From Paenibacillus phytohabitans (GTDB lineage: Bacteria; Bacillota; Bacilli; Paenibacillales; Paenibacillaceae): a stretch of 64,000 nucleotides of DNA. A program made the position numbers and the translations under genes. Location: the NCBI RefSeq assembly GCF_013141775.1, contig NZ_WHOB01000037.1:113236-177235 (forward strand), written 5' to 3'. The notes under the pieces were generated by a model. The model had not been told where the DNA came from. It was given only the letters and a program-made list of their open reading frames with translations, and searched no databases. Positions 45,481-55,205 of the stretch are shown one piece after another. How positions within the stretch are numbered: the stretch's first letter is position 1; each line of letters begins with the position of its first letter.

Positions 45481-47367
45481 TTATCCTTTCGCCGCTGTCA
45501 CACGGTTATAATGCTCCAAATGTACCAGCAAAATCGAGATATCCGCCGGTGTTACTCCTCCGATGCGCGAAGCCTGCCCGATGGAGATGGGTGCGATTTT
45601 GGTCAGCTTTTGCCGGGCTTCCATCGCAAGTCCATGAATCTCATTGTAGTTGATATCATCAGGAATCTTCTTCTTCTCCATCTTCTGCAACTTCTCAACA
45701 TGCTGGAGCTGTTTCTCAATATATCCGGCATACTTTATCTGAATCTCAACCTGTTCCTTCATATCTTCGTCCAACTCTTCCGGAGCAGGCGATATCATAT
45801 CTACGAAGCTGTAAGTAAGCTCCGGACGGCGCATTAAGGTCAGCAGATTGCTTCCGTCAACAATAGGTGCCGATTCATAACCAGCAAGGGCCTCATTCAC
45901 CTGAACAGGTTTAACCTTCGTTTCCTGCAGGCGGATGATTTCACGGTCCACCCGTCCTTTTTTATCAAGGAATGCCTCATACCGTTGCTCTGGAATAAGT
46001 CCGATTTCATAACCGATTGGAGTCAGGCGCAGGTCCGCATTATCATGACGGAGCAGCAGGCGGTATTCCGCACGCGAAGTCAGCAGACGATAAGGTTCAT
46101 TGGTTCCCTTGGTGACGAGATCATCAATCAGAACACCGATGTAACCTTGGGACCGGTCAAGCACCACGGGCTCCTTCTCCTGTACTTTACGCGCTGCGTT
46201 AATGCCTGCAATTACACCCTGCCCTGCAGCTTCCTCATAACCGGAGGTGCCATTGATTTGTCCGGCTGTGAACAGTCCCGGCAACCGTTTGGTTTCAAGG
46301 GAAGGCCAGAGCTGTGTTGGAACCATCGCATCATATTCAATGGCATAGCCGTTACGCATCATTTCAACCTTTTCCATACCGGGAATGGAACGCAGCACTG
46401 CCAGTTGTACATCCTCAGGGAGACTTGTGGACAGACCTTGTACATAGTATTCCGATGTGTTTTTGCCTTCAGGTTCAAGGAAGATTTGATGCTGCGATTT
46501 ATCGCTGAAACGCACGACCTTATCTTCGATCGATGGACAATAGCGAGGACCTGTTCCTTCAATAATTCCGGTAAACATCGGTGCCCGGTGCAGGTTGTCA
46601 TTAATAATCTGATGTGTGACCGGTGATGTGTAAGTCAGCCAGCAAGGCAGCTGTTCATTATCTGATGACTTGGTTTCAAAAGAGAAAAATTTCGGTTTAT
46701 CGTCGCCCGGCTGGATTTCTGTCTTGGAGAAATCAATCGTATCCCTATGCACACGCGGCGGAGTTCCTGTCTTAAAGCGGACAAGATCGAATCCAAGCTC
46801 ACGCAAATTCTCCGACAACCGTACGGACGGCTGCTGATTGTTTGGCCCGCTCTCATAAGTCAGTTCACCCATAATTACTTTGCCGCGCAGATAGGTTCCA
46901 GTCGTCAGGATAACAGTTTTGCTGTGATATACGGTTCCGGTCTTCGTAATGACCCCGGTGCAGCGGCCGTCCTCAACAATCAGTTCTTCCACCATACCCT
47001 GGCGCAGGGTCAGGTTAGGTGTCTTTTCCATCGTTTCCTTCATCGCATGCTGATAAAGGAACTTGTCTGCCTGTGCACGAAGTGCATGGACAGCAGGTCC
47101 TTTCCCGGTATTAAGCATCCGAAGCTGAATGAAAGTCTTATCTATATTGCGGCCCATTTCCCCGCCCAGCGCATCAATTTCACGCACTACATGGCCCTTG
47201 GCGGGTCCGCCAATGGATGGATTACATGGCATGAAGGCCACCATATCCAGGTTAATCGTGATCATCAGTGTGCGGCAGCCCATCCGTGCAGCAGCCAGAG
47301 CCGCTTCACAGCCGGCATGTCCGGCGCCTATGACGACAACATCATAGCTGCCTCCATCATAATTCAT
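45481..47367 (-). CDS. mnmG: tRNA uridine-5-carboxymethylaminomethyl modification enzyme MnmG
   Basis: A 628-aa FAD enzyme. The dinucleotide-binding motif [19 protein letters not shown] lies at about 10-28. Cysteines in [14 protein letters not shown] are family-typical. With MnmE it installs the cmnm5 group at U34 of certain tRNAs. AGGAGG lies upstream, and the order mnmE-mnmG-rsmG is standard near oriC. Confidence 0.97.
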   Translation of the reverse strand: MNYDGGSYDVVVIGAGHAGCEAALAAARMGCRTLMITINLDMVAFMPCNPSIGGPAKGHVVREIDALGGEMGRNIDKTFIQLRMLNTGKGPAVHALRAQADKFLYQHAMKETMEKTPNLTLRQGMVEELIVEDGRCTGVITKTGTVYHSKTVILTTGTYLRGKVIMGELTYESGPNNQQPSVRLSENLRELGFDLVRFKTGTPPRVHRDTIDFSKTEIQPGDDKPKFFSFETKSSDNEQLPCWLTYTSPVTHQIINDNLHRAPMFTGIIEGTGPRYCPSIEDKVVRFSDKSQHQIFLEPEGKNTSEYYVQGLSTSLPEDVQLAVLRSIPGMEKVEMMRNGYAIEYDAMVPTQLWPSLETKRLPGLFTAGQINGTSGYEEAAGQGVIAGINAARKVQEKEPVVLDRSQGYIGVLIDDLVTKGTNEPYRLLTSRAEYRLLLRHDNADLRLTPIGYEIGLIPEQRYEAFLDKKGRVDREIIRLQETKVKPVQVNEALAGYESAPIVDGSNLLTLMRRPELTYSFVDMISPAPEELDEDMKEQVEIQIKYAGYIEKQLQHVEKLQKMEKKKIPDDINYNEIHGLAMEARQKLTKIAPISIGQASRIGGVTPADISILLVHLEHYNRVTAAKG

Positions 47368-47382
47368 AACTGTTCCCTCCTT

Positions 47383-48759
47383 TTATTTGCCTAAGCAGAA
47401 CTGCGAGAAAATCTGATCAAGCAGAGAATCCGCAGCCGTATCTCCAACAATCTCACCGAGCTGCTCCCAAGCCAGACGCACATCAATCTGTATCATATCT
47501 ATAGGAATAAGCATCTCCGCAGCTTCGTAGGCATCCTGAAGTGATTTATGCGCCTTCTTCAGCAGGCCAATATGTCTTACATTACTTACGTAAGTCAAAT
47601 CACCTGACTCCAGCTTGCCTCCGAAAAAGAGTGCCGAGATCGCCTCTTCCAGTTTATCCAGTCCTTCCTCTTCCAGCACAGACATCGGTACAATGCTCGA
47701 CTCGTCAAAAAAGGAGCGCAGCTTATCCGTATCCAGACGGGACGGTAAGTCCATTTTATTCATGATGACCAAGGCTTGTCTACCGTGGATTTGTTCCATA
47801 AGTGCCAGTTCATCCTCATGCAGCTCATCATTGGCATTCAGCACCAGAAGAATCAGATCCGCATCACTAAAAGCCGCCTTCGAACGTTCCACACCGATTC
47901 TTTCTACCACATCCATCGTTTCACGGATACCGGCAGTGTCCAGCAGCTTCAGCGGGATATTATTAATCGTTACATACTCTTCTATTACATCACGCGTTGT
48001 TCCCGGAATATCGGTTACAATCGCCTTGTTGTCGCGGGCAAGTGCGTTAAGCAGGGAGGATTTGCCGACATTGGGCCGGCCTACAATTGCTGTTGTAATC
48101 CCTTCGCGCAGAATCTTTCCTTCATTAGCTGTACGAAGCAGCTTGTTAATGCCTTCCATAACCTCTTGACTCTTGTCCTTGATGAAATCGGCTGTTAAGG
48201 ATTCCACATCATGTTCCGGATAATCAATGTTCACTTCAATATGAGCCAGCATCTCAATAAGAGTGTGCCGAAGCTCATGAATCCGTGCGGATAGAGAACC
48301 GCTAACCTGCTTAAGCGCAACCGAGAAGGCACGGTCCGACTTGGAACGAATCAGATCGATTACAGCTTCCGCCTGGGAAAGGTCAATCCGCCCGCCCAGA
48401 AAAGCACGTTTGGTGAATTCCCCCGGCTCAGCCAGCCGGATATCCTGCTGCAGCAGCAGGTCCATCACTCTTCTTACAGAGATTACGCCGCCATGGGCAC
48501 TGATCTCCACTACATCTTCCGTTGTAAAAGAACGCGGTCCCTTCATGACCGTAACCAGCACTTCTTCCATCCGCTCCCCATCCAGCGGACTTACAATATG
48601 TCCATAATGCACAGTATGGGATTCAGCTTCCGTAAGGGGGATACGGCTTTTGAACAATGGAGCAACCTGGCTGATAGCCTGCGGTCCGCTAACCCGGATG
48701 ATGGCAATTCCGCCCTCGCCCAGAGCCGTCGATACAGCAGCAATAGTATCACTAAGCAT
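47383..48759 (-). CDS. mnmE: tRNA modification GTPase MnmE
   Basis: A 458-aa GTPase. It has an N-terminal folate-binding domain, a G domain with GRPNVGKSSLLN (about 222-233), DIPGTTRD and NKMD, and ends with the C-terminal FCLGK motif that carries the essential cysteine. The ATG at 48759 is chosen because AGAGGTG lies nine bases upstream and overlaps an earlier in-frame GTG. Confidence 0.97.
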   Translation of the reverse strand: MLSDTIAAVSTALGEGGIAIIRVSGPQAISQVAPLFKSRIPLTEAESHTVHYGHIVSPLDGERMEEVLVTVMKGPRSFTTEDVVEISAHGGVISVRRVMDLLLQQDIRLAEPGEFTKRAFLGGRIDLSQAEAVIDLIRSKSDRAFSVALKQVSGSLSARIHELRHTLIEMLAHIEVNIDYPEHDVESLTADFIKDKSQEVMEGINKLLRTANEGKILREGITTAIVGRPNVGKSSLLNALARDNKAIVTDIPGTTRDVIEEYVTINNIPLKLLDTAGIRETMDVVERIGVERSKAAFSDADLILLVLNANDELHEDELALMEQIHGRQALVIMNKMDLPSRLDTDKLRSFFDESSIVPMSVLEEEGLDKLEEAISALFFGGKLESGDLTYVSNVRHIGLLKKAHKSLQDAYEAAEMLIPIDMIQIDVRLAWEQLGEIVGDTAADSLLDQIFSQFCLGK

Positions 48760-48800
48760 GTTGTTATTCACCTCTGGCTTGATCTTTTCTTATTTGTCTC

Positions 48801-48866
48801 TTCAAGTGGAAACGGTTAAGCCGTCCTTCAAAGGACGGCACGTTTCAGCGGGAAATATAAGGGTAA
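48801..48866 (-). repeat. Dispersed ~70-bp hairpin repeat, copy C
   Basis: Read on the minus strand it runs TTACCCTTATATTTCCCGCT...GCCGTCCTTTGAAGGACGGC...CCGTTTCCACTTGAA. This is the best-preserved copy, with an almost perfect 10-bp central hairpin. It lies between jag and mnmE. Confidence 0.72.
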
Positions 48867-48952
48867 TATATTTCGCGAACCATATAAATTGTTATATTTC
48901 AAAAAAACAATGACTCCTCGCATAGGTCAAGGAGTCATTGCGGCATATAGAT

Positions 48953-49687
48953 CTACTTCAATGTTATAACGACGCGGCGGTTCGGTTCTTCACCCTTGCT
49001 AAGCGTGTTTACCTGCCGGTGATCTTGTAATCTGGAATGAATAATCTTGCGTTCCTGCGGGGACATGGGTTCCAGGACAACCTCTTTACGGGTCCGGACT
49101 ACACGTCCCGCGAGCCGGTCCGCCAATTCCTCAAGCGTCTTCTTGCGGCGTTCACGGAAGTTCTCCGCATCCAGCACAAGGCGGATGAAGCTGTCGGAAT
49201 AGCGGTTGGCAACAATATTAGCCAAATACTGCAGAGCATCGAGAGTTTGTCCTCTTCTGCCGATCAGCAGCCCGAGATCCGGACCGGATATTTGCAGAAC
49301 AGTTGATTCCTTGGTATGAACGATTTCAACTTCCACCTCGAGCCCCATGCTCTTGGCGACATCCACAATGAAATGAACGGCCTGTTGGTAAGCTTCCTCC
49401 ACCGGTTGTCCGGAATCCTGGCGCGGTACGCCGCTGATCGCCTCTGGTTTGCTCTCTCTTGTTGACTGCTGAGACAGTAGCGGAGCACTCGCCGCTGATG
49501 CCGGTGCGGCTTCAGAGATCAAGGTCAATTCTACCTTGGCTCCCTTCGCACCGATCAATCCAAGGAATCCTTTTGACGGCTGTTCAAGTACGTTGACCGT
49601 TACCCGGTCCTTCTGAACTCCAAGCTGGTTAAGTCCCCGTTCTACAGCTTCTTCAATGGTTTTCCCTGTCGCGACGACTTTGCTCAT
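48953..49687 (-). CDS. jag: RNA-binding protein Jag/KhpB (SpoIIIJ-associated)
   Basis: A 244-aa protein with the Jag N-terminal domain (about 1-52), a linker, a KH domain (GLLIGRRGQTLDALQYLANI, about 138-157) and a C-terminal R3H domain (RKIIHSRLQDHRQV). It works with KhpA and is linked to cell shape, division and sporulation. It overlaps the spoIIIJ end by four bases. Confidence 0.95.
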   Translation of the reverse strand: MSKVVATGKTIEEAVERGLNQLGVQKDRVTVNVLEQPSKGFLGLIGAKGAKVELTLISEAAPASAASAPLLSQQSTRESKPEAISGVPRQDSGQPVEEAYQQAVHFIVDVAKSMGLEVEVEIVHTKESTVLQISGPDLGLLIGRRGQTLDALQYLANIVANRYSDSFIRLVLDAENFRERRKKTLEELADRLAGRVVRTRKEVVLEPMSPQERKIIHSRLQDHRQVNTLSKGEEPNRRVVITLK

Positions 49688-50631
49688 TTTGACTTTTTGA
49701 CCCCCTTCTTCCCTTTGCTGCTATTGCCTTTTGCAGCAGGAGTAACATCTTTGCGGGCGTTATTGTTGCTGTTCTTGCTCTTCGTCAAATTCACTTCTTT
49801 GGCTTTGCCGTTACCCGCAGTAGCGTTAGCGGTGGCACTTGCAGCTGCAATAGCCGCTTTATGTTTATCGTTGTTGCGGTACAAGAAGTAGTTCTGAATA
49901 ATGGTGTACAGATTGCTATAGAACCAGTACAGCGGAAGAGCAGACGGGAAGTTGTAGGACATGATGAAAATTAGAACCGGGTATACCATCATCATGAACT
50001 GCATTGGACCCTGCTGTTGTACCGGGTTCATTTTGGTCATCATACGGGTCTGAATGAATGTCGTAGCAGCGGCAAGAAGCGGCAGAATGAACAGGTGATC
50101 GGGCTTGCCGAGCTGCAGCCACAGGAAGTCATGCAATCTAAGATCCGGGTTGTAATAGATCGAGTTGTACAGGGCGATGAAGATCGGCATCTGCACGATC
50201 AGCGGCAGACAGCCTGCCATCGGATTTACCTTGTTCTCCTGGAACAGGCGCATCGTTTCCTGCTGTACCTTTTCGGGCTCATCTTTATATTTTTTCTTAA
50301 TCTTCTCAAGTTCCGGTTGAATGGCCTGCATCGCACGTGAACTCTTAACCTGTTTCATGGTAAGCGGCAAAATTAACGTACGCACAATGATAACCATTAC
50401 AAGTACGGCTAATCCGTACTGGCCATTAAACCACTTCGCGAAAGTATCCAGTGCAATGGCGAAATAATAGACGACATTACTTTGCCAGAAGCCTCCATTT
50501 TTCAAATCTTCCGTAGTGTGCGTCACTGATGCCGCCCCAGACGGAGAACACCCCGACAGAACAGCAATCATTAGAACCATTAACCCGAGGAGAAGAAACA
50601 TTTTTCCTCGCTTAGTCTTCATTAGAGACAC
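49684..50631 (-). CDS. spoIIIJ: Membrane protein insertase SpoIIIJ (YidC1)
   Basis: A 315-aa lipoprotein and insertase. The signal peptide ends in the lipobox LSGC, followed by five membrane segments. The region KQVKSSRAMQAIQPELEKIK is the conserved cytosolic loop of YidC proteins. The C-terminus is Lys/Asn-rich and likely contacts ribosomes. I chose the GTG at 50631, which has GAGGGG seven bases upstream. It inserts membrane proteins and is needed for sigma-G activation during sporulation. No yidD gene lies between it and rnpA. Confidence 0.95.
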   Translation of the reverse strand: MSLMKTKRGKMFLLLGLMVLMIAVLSGCSPSGAASVTHTTEDLKNGGFWQSNVVYYFAIALDTFAKWFNGQYGLAVLVMVIIVRTLILPLTMKQVKSSRAMQAIQPELEKIKKKYKDEPEKVQQETMRLFQENKVNPMAGCLPLIVQMPIFIALYNSIYYNPDLRLHDFLWLQLGKPDHLFILPLLAAATTFIQTRMMTKMNPVQQQGPMQFMMMVYPVLIFIMSYNFPSALPLYWFYSNLYTIIQNYFLYRNNDKHKAAIAAASATANATAGNGKAKEVNLTKSKNSNNNARKDVTPAAKGNSSKGKKGVKKSK

Positions 50632-50717
50632 TTCAAAACCCCTCTCATAAACATTCCATTGCACCGTAAATCATAACATAATTATGGATACAAATAAACA
50701 AGCCCCCTGTGCCCCTC

Positions 50718-51068
50718 TTACTTGTGCAAAGCCTTGAGCAGCTTGGCTTTGCGAAGCACATGCAGCACGCTTTTCTCGAGCTCGCCGTAATCCTTGGAGA
50801 GAGCTCCTTTTCTTACGATGAACACGATGTCCAGACCCCCGATAATTTCCGGCTCATGGTGACGGACAATTTCCTTTACCAGACGCCTCATCCGGTTGCG
50901 TACCACGGCGTTTCCAACCTTCTTGCTGACAGATATACCTACGCGGAAACGCTCCACCTCTTTTCTGGGAAACCAGTACACCACATATTGATGATTCGCA
51001 AATGACTTCCCATGGCGGTATACGCGGCTGAAGTCGGCACGGTTTCGTAATCGTAGACTTTTGTGCAC
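50718..51068 (-). CDS. rnpA: Ribonuclease P protein component
   Basis: A 116-aa basic protein with the RNR motif VVRNRMRRLVKEIVRHH. It assists the catalytic RNA in tRNA 5' maturation. The start is GTG with GGAGAG just upstream. A TATACT -10-like element lies at 51128-51133 on the minus strand. It is unusually distant from rpmH (about 500 bases), so the two genes may be uncoupled. Confidence 0.95.
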   Translation of the reverse strand: MHKSLRLRNRADFSRVYRHGKSFANHQYVVYWFPRKEVERFRVGISVSKKVGNAVVRNRMRRLVKEIVRHHEPEIIGGLDIVFIVRKGALSKDYGELEKSVLHVLRKAKLLKALHK

Positions 51069-51140
51069 GGGACTCTCCTATTCAAATACCGGATTTCGCG
51101 TAAGCTCCGGAATTTCATCTTCTAATTAGTATAGTCATTC

Positions 51141-51184
51141 AGGGGATGCCATAAACGGCATCTGTTTCAGCGGAAAGATAAGGC
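51141..51184 (-). repeat. Dispersed hairpin repeat, partial copy D
   Basis: On the minus strand CCTTATCTTTCCGCTGAAAC matches the 5' half of copies A and C. The central hairpin is diverged (GATGCCG/CGGCATC). Confidence 0.5.
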
Positions 51185-51219
51185 TCCTTCATGATGCAAA
51201 GCGTATACAATTTCATCTT

Positions 51220-51262
51220 TCAAAAAAAGCCCCGCAGTAGCGCTATCATCCTCTGCAGAGCC
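51220..51262 (-). terminator. Intrinsic terminator in the rpmH-rnpA spacer (distal)
   Basis: A 9-bp stem GCTCTGCAG/CTGCGGGGC (two G-U pairs) is followed on the minus strand by seven U residues, about 150 bases upstream of rnpA. Confidence 0.7.
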
Positions 51263-51332
51263 AAACTTCTATTGTTGCAGTTGCAGAATAACAGTGGTCC
51301 TCCCGCTCTGAGGAGATGCATCCAATTCTGCG

Positions 51333-51362
51333 CTATATATAGAAGGGAAAAATGCCGGGCAT
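51333..51362 (-). CDS. Possible leader peptide uORF (MPGIFPFYI) upstream of rnpA
   Basis: A nine-residue ORF with the purine-rich AAGGAAGGAAGAGG directly upstream. It precedes a hairpin GCAGAAT/ATTCTGC (51283-51331) and the terminator at 51220-51262. Order and spacing recall an attenuator, but no promoter was identified and translation is unproven. Confidence 0.3.
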   Translation of the reverse strand: MPGIFPFYI

Positions 51363-51379
51363 CCTCTTCCTTCCTTATA

Positions 51380-51447
51380 TAACAATCAAAAAAAGCCCCG
51401 CAAAGTGCGGCTCTGTAGTGAAGCGTGATCCGTAACTTTTGCGGGGA
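51380..51447 (-). terminator. Long-stem terminator in the rpmH-rnpA spacer (middle)
   Basis: CCCCGCAAAAGT (minus strand) pairs with ACTTTGCGGGG across a 30-base loop, with a one-base bulge, and is followed by CUUUUUUU. Confidence 0.7.
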
Positions 51448-51454
51448 TCCCATG

Positions 51455-51476
51455 TAAAATAACCCCACAAAGTGGG
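51455..51476 (-). terminator. Small terminator-like hairpin in the rpmH-rnpA spacer
   Basis: CCCCAC/GTGGGG with an AAA loop, followed on the minus strand by UUAUUUU. Together with the neighbouring elements this makes four stacked terminator-like hairpins between rpmH and rnpA. Confidence 0.5.
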
Positions 51477-51535
51477 GCTTTGCTTCGATGATTACTCAGG
51501 TACTTTATAGGGACCCCATTGAATTCTCATCTTGT

Positions 51536-51562
51536 TAAAAAAGGACCACCGCAGTGGTCCCT
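51536..51562 (-). terminator. Terminator of rpmH
   Basis: A perfect 7-bp stem GGACCAC/GTGGTCC (51543-51549 with 51554-51560) followed on the minus strand by six U residues, 13 bases after the rpmH stop codon. Confidence 0.88.
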
Positions 51563-51574
51563 AAGTGGCCTAAC

Positions 51575-51709
51575 TTACGCACTCAAAACTTTTCTGCCTT
51601 TCAAGCGGCGGGCTGCCAGCACTTTGCGGCCGTTTTTCGTGCTCATTCTTTTGCGGAAACCATGCACCTTTTTGCGTTTGCTCACATTCGGTCTGAACGT
51701 CGGTCTCAT
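51575..51709 (-). CDS. rpmH: 50S ribosomal protein L34
   Basis: A 44-aa basic protein ([20 protein letters not shown]...[11 protein letters not shown]), the standard L34. GGGAGGTG lies upstream of the ATG. It is the gene that normally leads rnpA and lies just across oriC from dnaA. Here its own terminator follows at once. Confidence 0.97.
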   Translation of the reverse strand: MRPTFRPNVSKRKKVHGFRKRMSTKNGRKVLAARRLKGRKVLSA

Positions 51710-51748
51710 GTATTGCACCTCCCTTACAGGAACTTAATTACTGTCATA

Positions 51749-51805
51749 TAAGCAGAAACGGACTAAGCCGTCCTTAGAGTAGGGACAGTATCTACAAGTA
51801 TTATC
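51749..51805 (-). repeat. Dispersed hairpin repeat, diverged copy E
   Basis: AGCAGAAACGGACTAAGCCGTCCTT on the plus strand aligns with the AGTGGAAACGGTTAAGCCGTCC end of copy C. The other half is eroded. Confidence 0.45.
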
Positions 51806-51986
51806 AATTAAATTTGGAGACATATCCTCACAGAAAACACCTTTATATATTTAAACACATAATCAAGGCAAAAGTCAACCTTGTCCCCTTCCTCCCTCTT
51901 TTTTATTTCTCCACAGGTCTCTTCAGCAGCTGCTGTCTATCTATCCCCAGTTTGCTTCCGTCCCTCCAAAATTCGGCCTCTGCGTC

Positions 51987-52369
51987 TTATCCACAGCCCT
52001 TTTGTCTCAAAAAGTAATCCACAGGACATTATAGTTATCCACCTGTGATCAAAAAAAATAGTCGACTGCTCACAACTGAGCACAACCTGTGTATAAAAAT
52101 ATCGAAGCCATGACGGAAACTGTCGAACGGTAAACAATTTATCAACAATATGTAGTGGTGTTCCTAAAAATTATACACAAGTGATTGAATTTGTGGATAA
52201 AATAGCGTGGCTCATTGAAAAACAAGGGGGGTTTTGCTATGATGGTATTACTTTTGAATGTGAATAGATTTGTTTGTTCTCTATATTATCAACAAGCTGT
52301 GGATAAAGTTGTGAACAATTCAAATTTATCCATATTTTTTTGTCTCTTGATATTGCATATTGGGGATAA
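51987..52369. other. oriC: oriC, dnaA-upstream DnaA-box cluster
   Basis: The 740 bases between rpmH and dnaA contain at least eight DnaA boxes or close variants: 51987 (TTATCCACA), 52015, 52035, 52088, 52171, 52192 (TGTGGATAA), 52298 (TGTGGATAA), 52326 and 52361. The region is AT-rich and corresponds to the incAB part of bipartite Firmicute origins. No gene is seen; a 76-codon frame here lacks support. Confidence 0.85.
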
Positions 52370-52451
52370 GATTCAGCAACAACCCATTTTCTTCGACATT
52401 TCCACTTCATGGCTGATGCCACATTTGGAAGATTTAAAGGAGTGACAGTCT

Positions 52452-53798
52452 GTGGACAGCCATACTTCCGAATTATGGCAGCAAATTTTATCGATTATTC
52501 AAACCAAACTAAGCAAGCCGAGCTTTGATACCTGGTTTAAGGCTACCAAGGCCTTAACGTTTAGCCACCAGGCTCTTATTATCTCGGCGCCTACAACTTT
52601 TGCCGTAGAATGGCTGGAAAGTCGCTACACCAAACTGGTAGGAGCAACGGTTTATGAGGTCACCGGACAACAGGTTGACGTCAAATTTGTAATTGAAGAG
52701 AACAAACCCTCTGAGCCAATAGTTCAACAAATGGCGACCACTCCCGCAGTTTCACGCGAAGAAGCACAGACGCATTTGCTCAATCCCAAATACACTTTTG
52801 ATACGTTCGTGATCGGTTCGGGCAACCGTTTTGCGCATGCAGCCTCACTGGCTGTAGCCGAAGCGCCCGCCAAAGCTTACAATCCTTTGTTTTTGTACGG
52901 AGGCGTGGGTCTCGGGAAGACTCACTTGATGCATGCCATCGGGCACTATGTGCTGGAGCATAACCCTAACAATAAGGTTATCTACATCTCGTCCGAGAAG
53001 TTTACGAATGAATTCATCAACTCCATCCGTGACAACCGCGGCGAAAGCTTCCGTAACAAATACCGCAGTGTTGACATTTTGCTGATTGACGATATTCAAT
53101 TCCTGGCCGGCAAAGAGTCAACGCAGGAGGAATTTTTCCATACGTTCAATGCTCTTCATGAAGAACGCAAGCAAATTATCATCTCAAGCGACCGGCCTCC
53201 CAAGGAGATTCCCACACTGGAAGAACGGCTGCGTTCCCGGTTTGAATGGGGACTTATCACCGATATTCAGCCTCCGGATCTGGAGACACGGATTGCGATT
53301 CTCCGTAAGAAGGCCAAGGCGGAGAACCTGGATATCCCGAACGAAGCGATGATGTATATCGCCAATCAGATCGACACGAATATCCGCGAGCTGGAGGGTG
53401 CACTGATCCGCGTTGTAGCCTATTCATCACTGACTAATCAGGATGTGACTACGCATCTGGCAGCTGAAGCGCTGAAGGATATCATTCCCTCCAGCCGGCC
53501 GAAGATGATCACCATGAATGATATTCAGCAAAAAGTCGGCGAATACTACAATTTGCGCATGGAGGATTTCAAAGCGCGGAAACGCACGAAGGCTGTTGCT
53601 TTTCCAAGGCAGATTGCCATGTATCTCTCCCGTGAATTAACGGATTATTCGCTTCCCAAGATCGGTGAAGCCTTCGGAGGGCGCGATCATACGACAGTTA
53701 TCCATGCCCATGAGAAGATTACGCAGCAATTAAAGGTGGACCAGGAGCTCTATAAAGTGGTAAATAATCTTGCGGAGAAAATTAAAAATCCTTCCTAA
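52452..53798 (+). CDS. dnaA: Chromosomal replication initiator DnaA
   Basis: A 448-aa AAA+ initiator. Domain I (about 1-85), a linker, domain III with Walker [12 protein letters not shown] (about 149-159) and Walker [14 protein letters not shown], and domain IV with the box-reading motif [15 protein letters not shown]. It binds DnaA boxes on both sides of the gene and melts the origin. It starts at GTG with AAAGGAG nine bases upstream. DnaA boxes in its own promoter region suggest autoregulation. Confidence 0.98.
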   Translation: MDSHTSELWQQILSIIQTKLSKPSFDTWFKATKALTFSHQALIISAPTTFAVEWLESRYTKLVGATVYEVTGQQVDVKFVIEENKPSEPIVQQMATTPAVSREEAQTHLLNPKYTFDTFVIGSGNRFAHAASLAVAEAPAKAYNPLFLYGGVGLGKTHLMHAIGHYVLEHNPNNKVIYISSEKFTNEFINSIRDNRGESFRNKYRSVDILLIDDIQFLAGKESTQEEFFHTFNALHEERKQIIISSDRPPKEIPTLEERLRSRFEWGLITDIQPPDLETRIAILRKKAKAENLDIPNEAMMYIANQIDTNIRELEGALIRVVAYSSLTNQDVTTHLAAEALKDIIPSSRPKMITMNDIQQKVGEYYNLRMEDFKARKRTKAVAFPRQIAMYLSRELTDYSLPKIGEAFGGRDHTTVIHAHEKITQQLKVDQELYKVVNNLAEKIKNPS

Positions 53799-53812
53799 GA
53801 GGAACAAAGAGC

Positions 53813-53930
53813 CTATACACAATCTATACACATGTGGGTAGGCTTAATTTTATGCTGTTTAGCGACTTATCCACATAAACGGAGCCCCTACTACTAATAC
53901 TATTAAATAACTATAATAATTCATCTTCTA
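53813..53930 (+). other. oriC: oriC unwinding region with DnaA-trio element
   Basis: The dnaA-dnaN spacer has CTATACACA twice (53813, 53824), TTATCCACA at 53867-53875, a GC-rich stretch GGAGCCCC and then CTA-CTA-CTA-ATA-CTA-TTA (53888-53905) leading into AT-rich DNA. This box / GC cluster / trio order is the basal unwinding system described for B. subtilis, so strand opening probably starts here. Confidence 0.8.
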
Positions 53931-53994
53931 AGAGCAGGTTTCAAAGAGGTCAAACGTACACCCATTTCCCAATTTTTCAGCTAGGAGTGAAATC

Positions 53995-55137
53995 ATGAAA
54001 ATCAGCATTCTCAAAAATGAACTCAACGAATCTATAGGCCATGTCTCCAAGGCGATCTCGAGCAGAACAACCATCCCTATTTTGACCGGAATAAAGCTTG
54101 AGGTTAGCCACCAGGGAGTAACATTGACGGCAAGCGACACGGATATCTCAATTCAATCCTTCATCCCTGCCGAGAATGACAGCCATACGATCGTAAAAGT
54201 GGAACAGCCCGGCAGCGTAGTGCTTCCAGCCAAGTTCTTTGTCGAGATCATCAAGAAGCTTCCCTCCAAAGAAATTCACATGGAAGTCAAAGAGGGCTTT
54301 CAAACCTATATCTCTTCCGGATCTACGGAGATTCAGATTGTTGGCCTGGACCCTGAAGAATTCCCTGTTCTGCCAAGCATTGAGGAGAATGAAACCATCT
54401 CAATGCCAGGCGATTTGCTGAAGAATATGATTAAACAAACCGCGTTCTCCATCTCTACCCAAGAGACAACACCAATTCTGACGGGTATTCTCTGGAATCT
54501 TGCCGATAACGAGTTCAAGTTCACGGCTACCGACCGCCACCGTCTGGCAACAAGAGCAGCACATCTGGAAGGTACAGAGAATGTTCAGTTTGCGAATATT
54601 GTTATTGCCGGCAAAACGCTGAACGAGCTCAGCAAAATTATCCCGGATCAGAATATGCTGGTGGATATTGTCGTTGCGGATAACCAGGTCCTCTTCAAAA
54701 TCGACAAAGTGCTGTTCTATTCGCGGATCCTGGACGGAATTTATCCGGATACTTCTAGAATTATTCCAACCACCTACAAAACAGAACTAACTCTTGATAC
54801 AAAAAAACTCAGCGAATCGATTGACCGCGCTTATTTGCTATCCCGTGAAGAAAAAACGAACATCGTCCGGATGCAGACTCTTGAGAATGGCGACGTAGAG
54901 ATTTCTTCCAGCTCATCAGAGCTGGGTAAGGTCCGGGAAGAACTTGAAGTAATTGATTTCAAAGGGGAGCCTTTGCGGATCTCCTTCAACTCCAAATATA
55001 TGCTCGATGTGCTGAAGGTTGTGGAGAGTGAGCAGCTCGTGATTGCCTTCACCGGCATGATGAGTCCGATTATTCTCAGACCGCTCGACGAGAGCCGCAG
55101 CCTGTACGTCATTCTGCCTTACCGAACAACTAATTAA
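53995..55137 (+). CDS. dnaN: DNA polymerase III beta subunit (sliding clamp)
   Basis: A 380-aa clamp with three similar beta-clamp domains. It starts MKISILKNELNESIGHVSKA and ends with the segment LYVILPYRTTN, typical of clamps. It tethers polymerase to DNA. AGGAGTG lies five bases before the ATG. Confidence 0.98.
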   Translation: MKISILKNELNESIGHVSKAISSRTTIPILTGIKLEVSHQGVTLTASDTDISIQSFIPAENDSHTIVKVEQPGSVVLPAKFFVEIIKKLPSKEIHMEVKEGFQTYISSGSTEIQIVGLDPEEFPVLPSIEENETISMPGDLLKNMIKQTAFSISTQETTPILTGILWNLADNEFKFTATDRHRLATRAAHLEGTENVQFANIVIAGKTLNELSKIIPDQNMLVDIVVADNQVLFKIDKVLFYSRILDGIYPDTSRIIPTTYKTELTLDTKKLSESIDRAYLLSREEKTNIVRMQTLENGDVEISSSSSELGKVREELEVIDFKGEPLRISFNSKYMLDVLKVVESEQLVIAFTGMMSPIILRPLDESRSLYVILPYRTTN

Positions 55138-55153
55138 TGCCCTGTCCATGGCC

Positions 55154-55205
55154 TGTGGATAAGTGGTGGAAAGGACAAAAAAGATGAAAAAAATAGTTAT
55201 CCACA
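55154..55205. other. DnaA boxes flanking the yaaA start
   Basis: TGTGGATAA (55154-55162) and TTATCCACA (55197-55205) are perfect consensus DnaA boxes in inverted orientation around the yaaA start codon; GTATCCACA lies at 55250-55258. They could extend the DnaA-binding landscape of oriC or titrate DnaA. Confidence 0.6.

Noticed and set aside
52237..52445. Small frames upstream of dnaA as genes
   Set aside because: They lie inside the DnaA-box cluster of oriC, are made of AT-rich origin sequence and have no convincing start.
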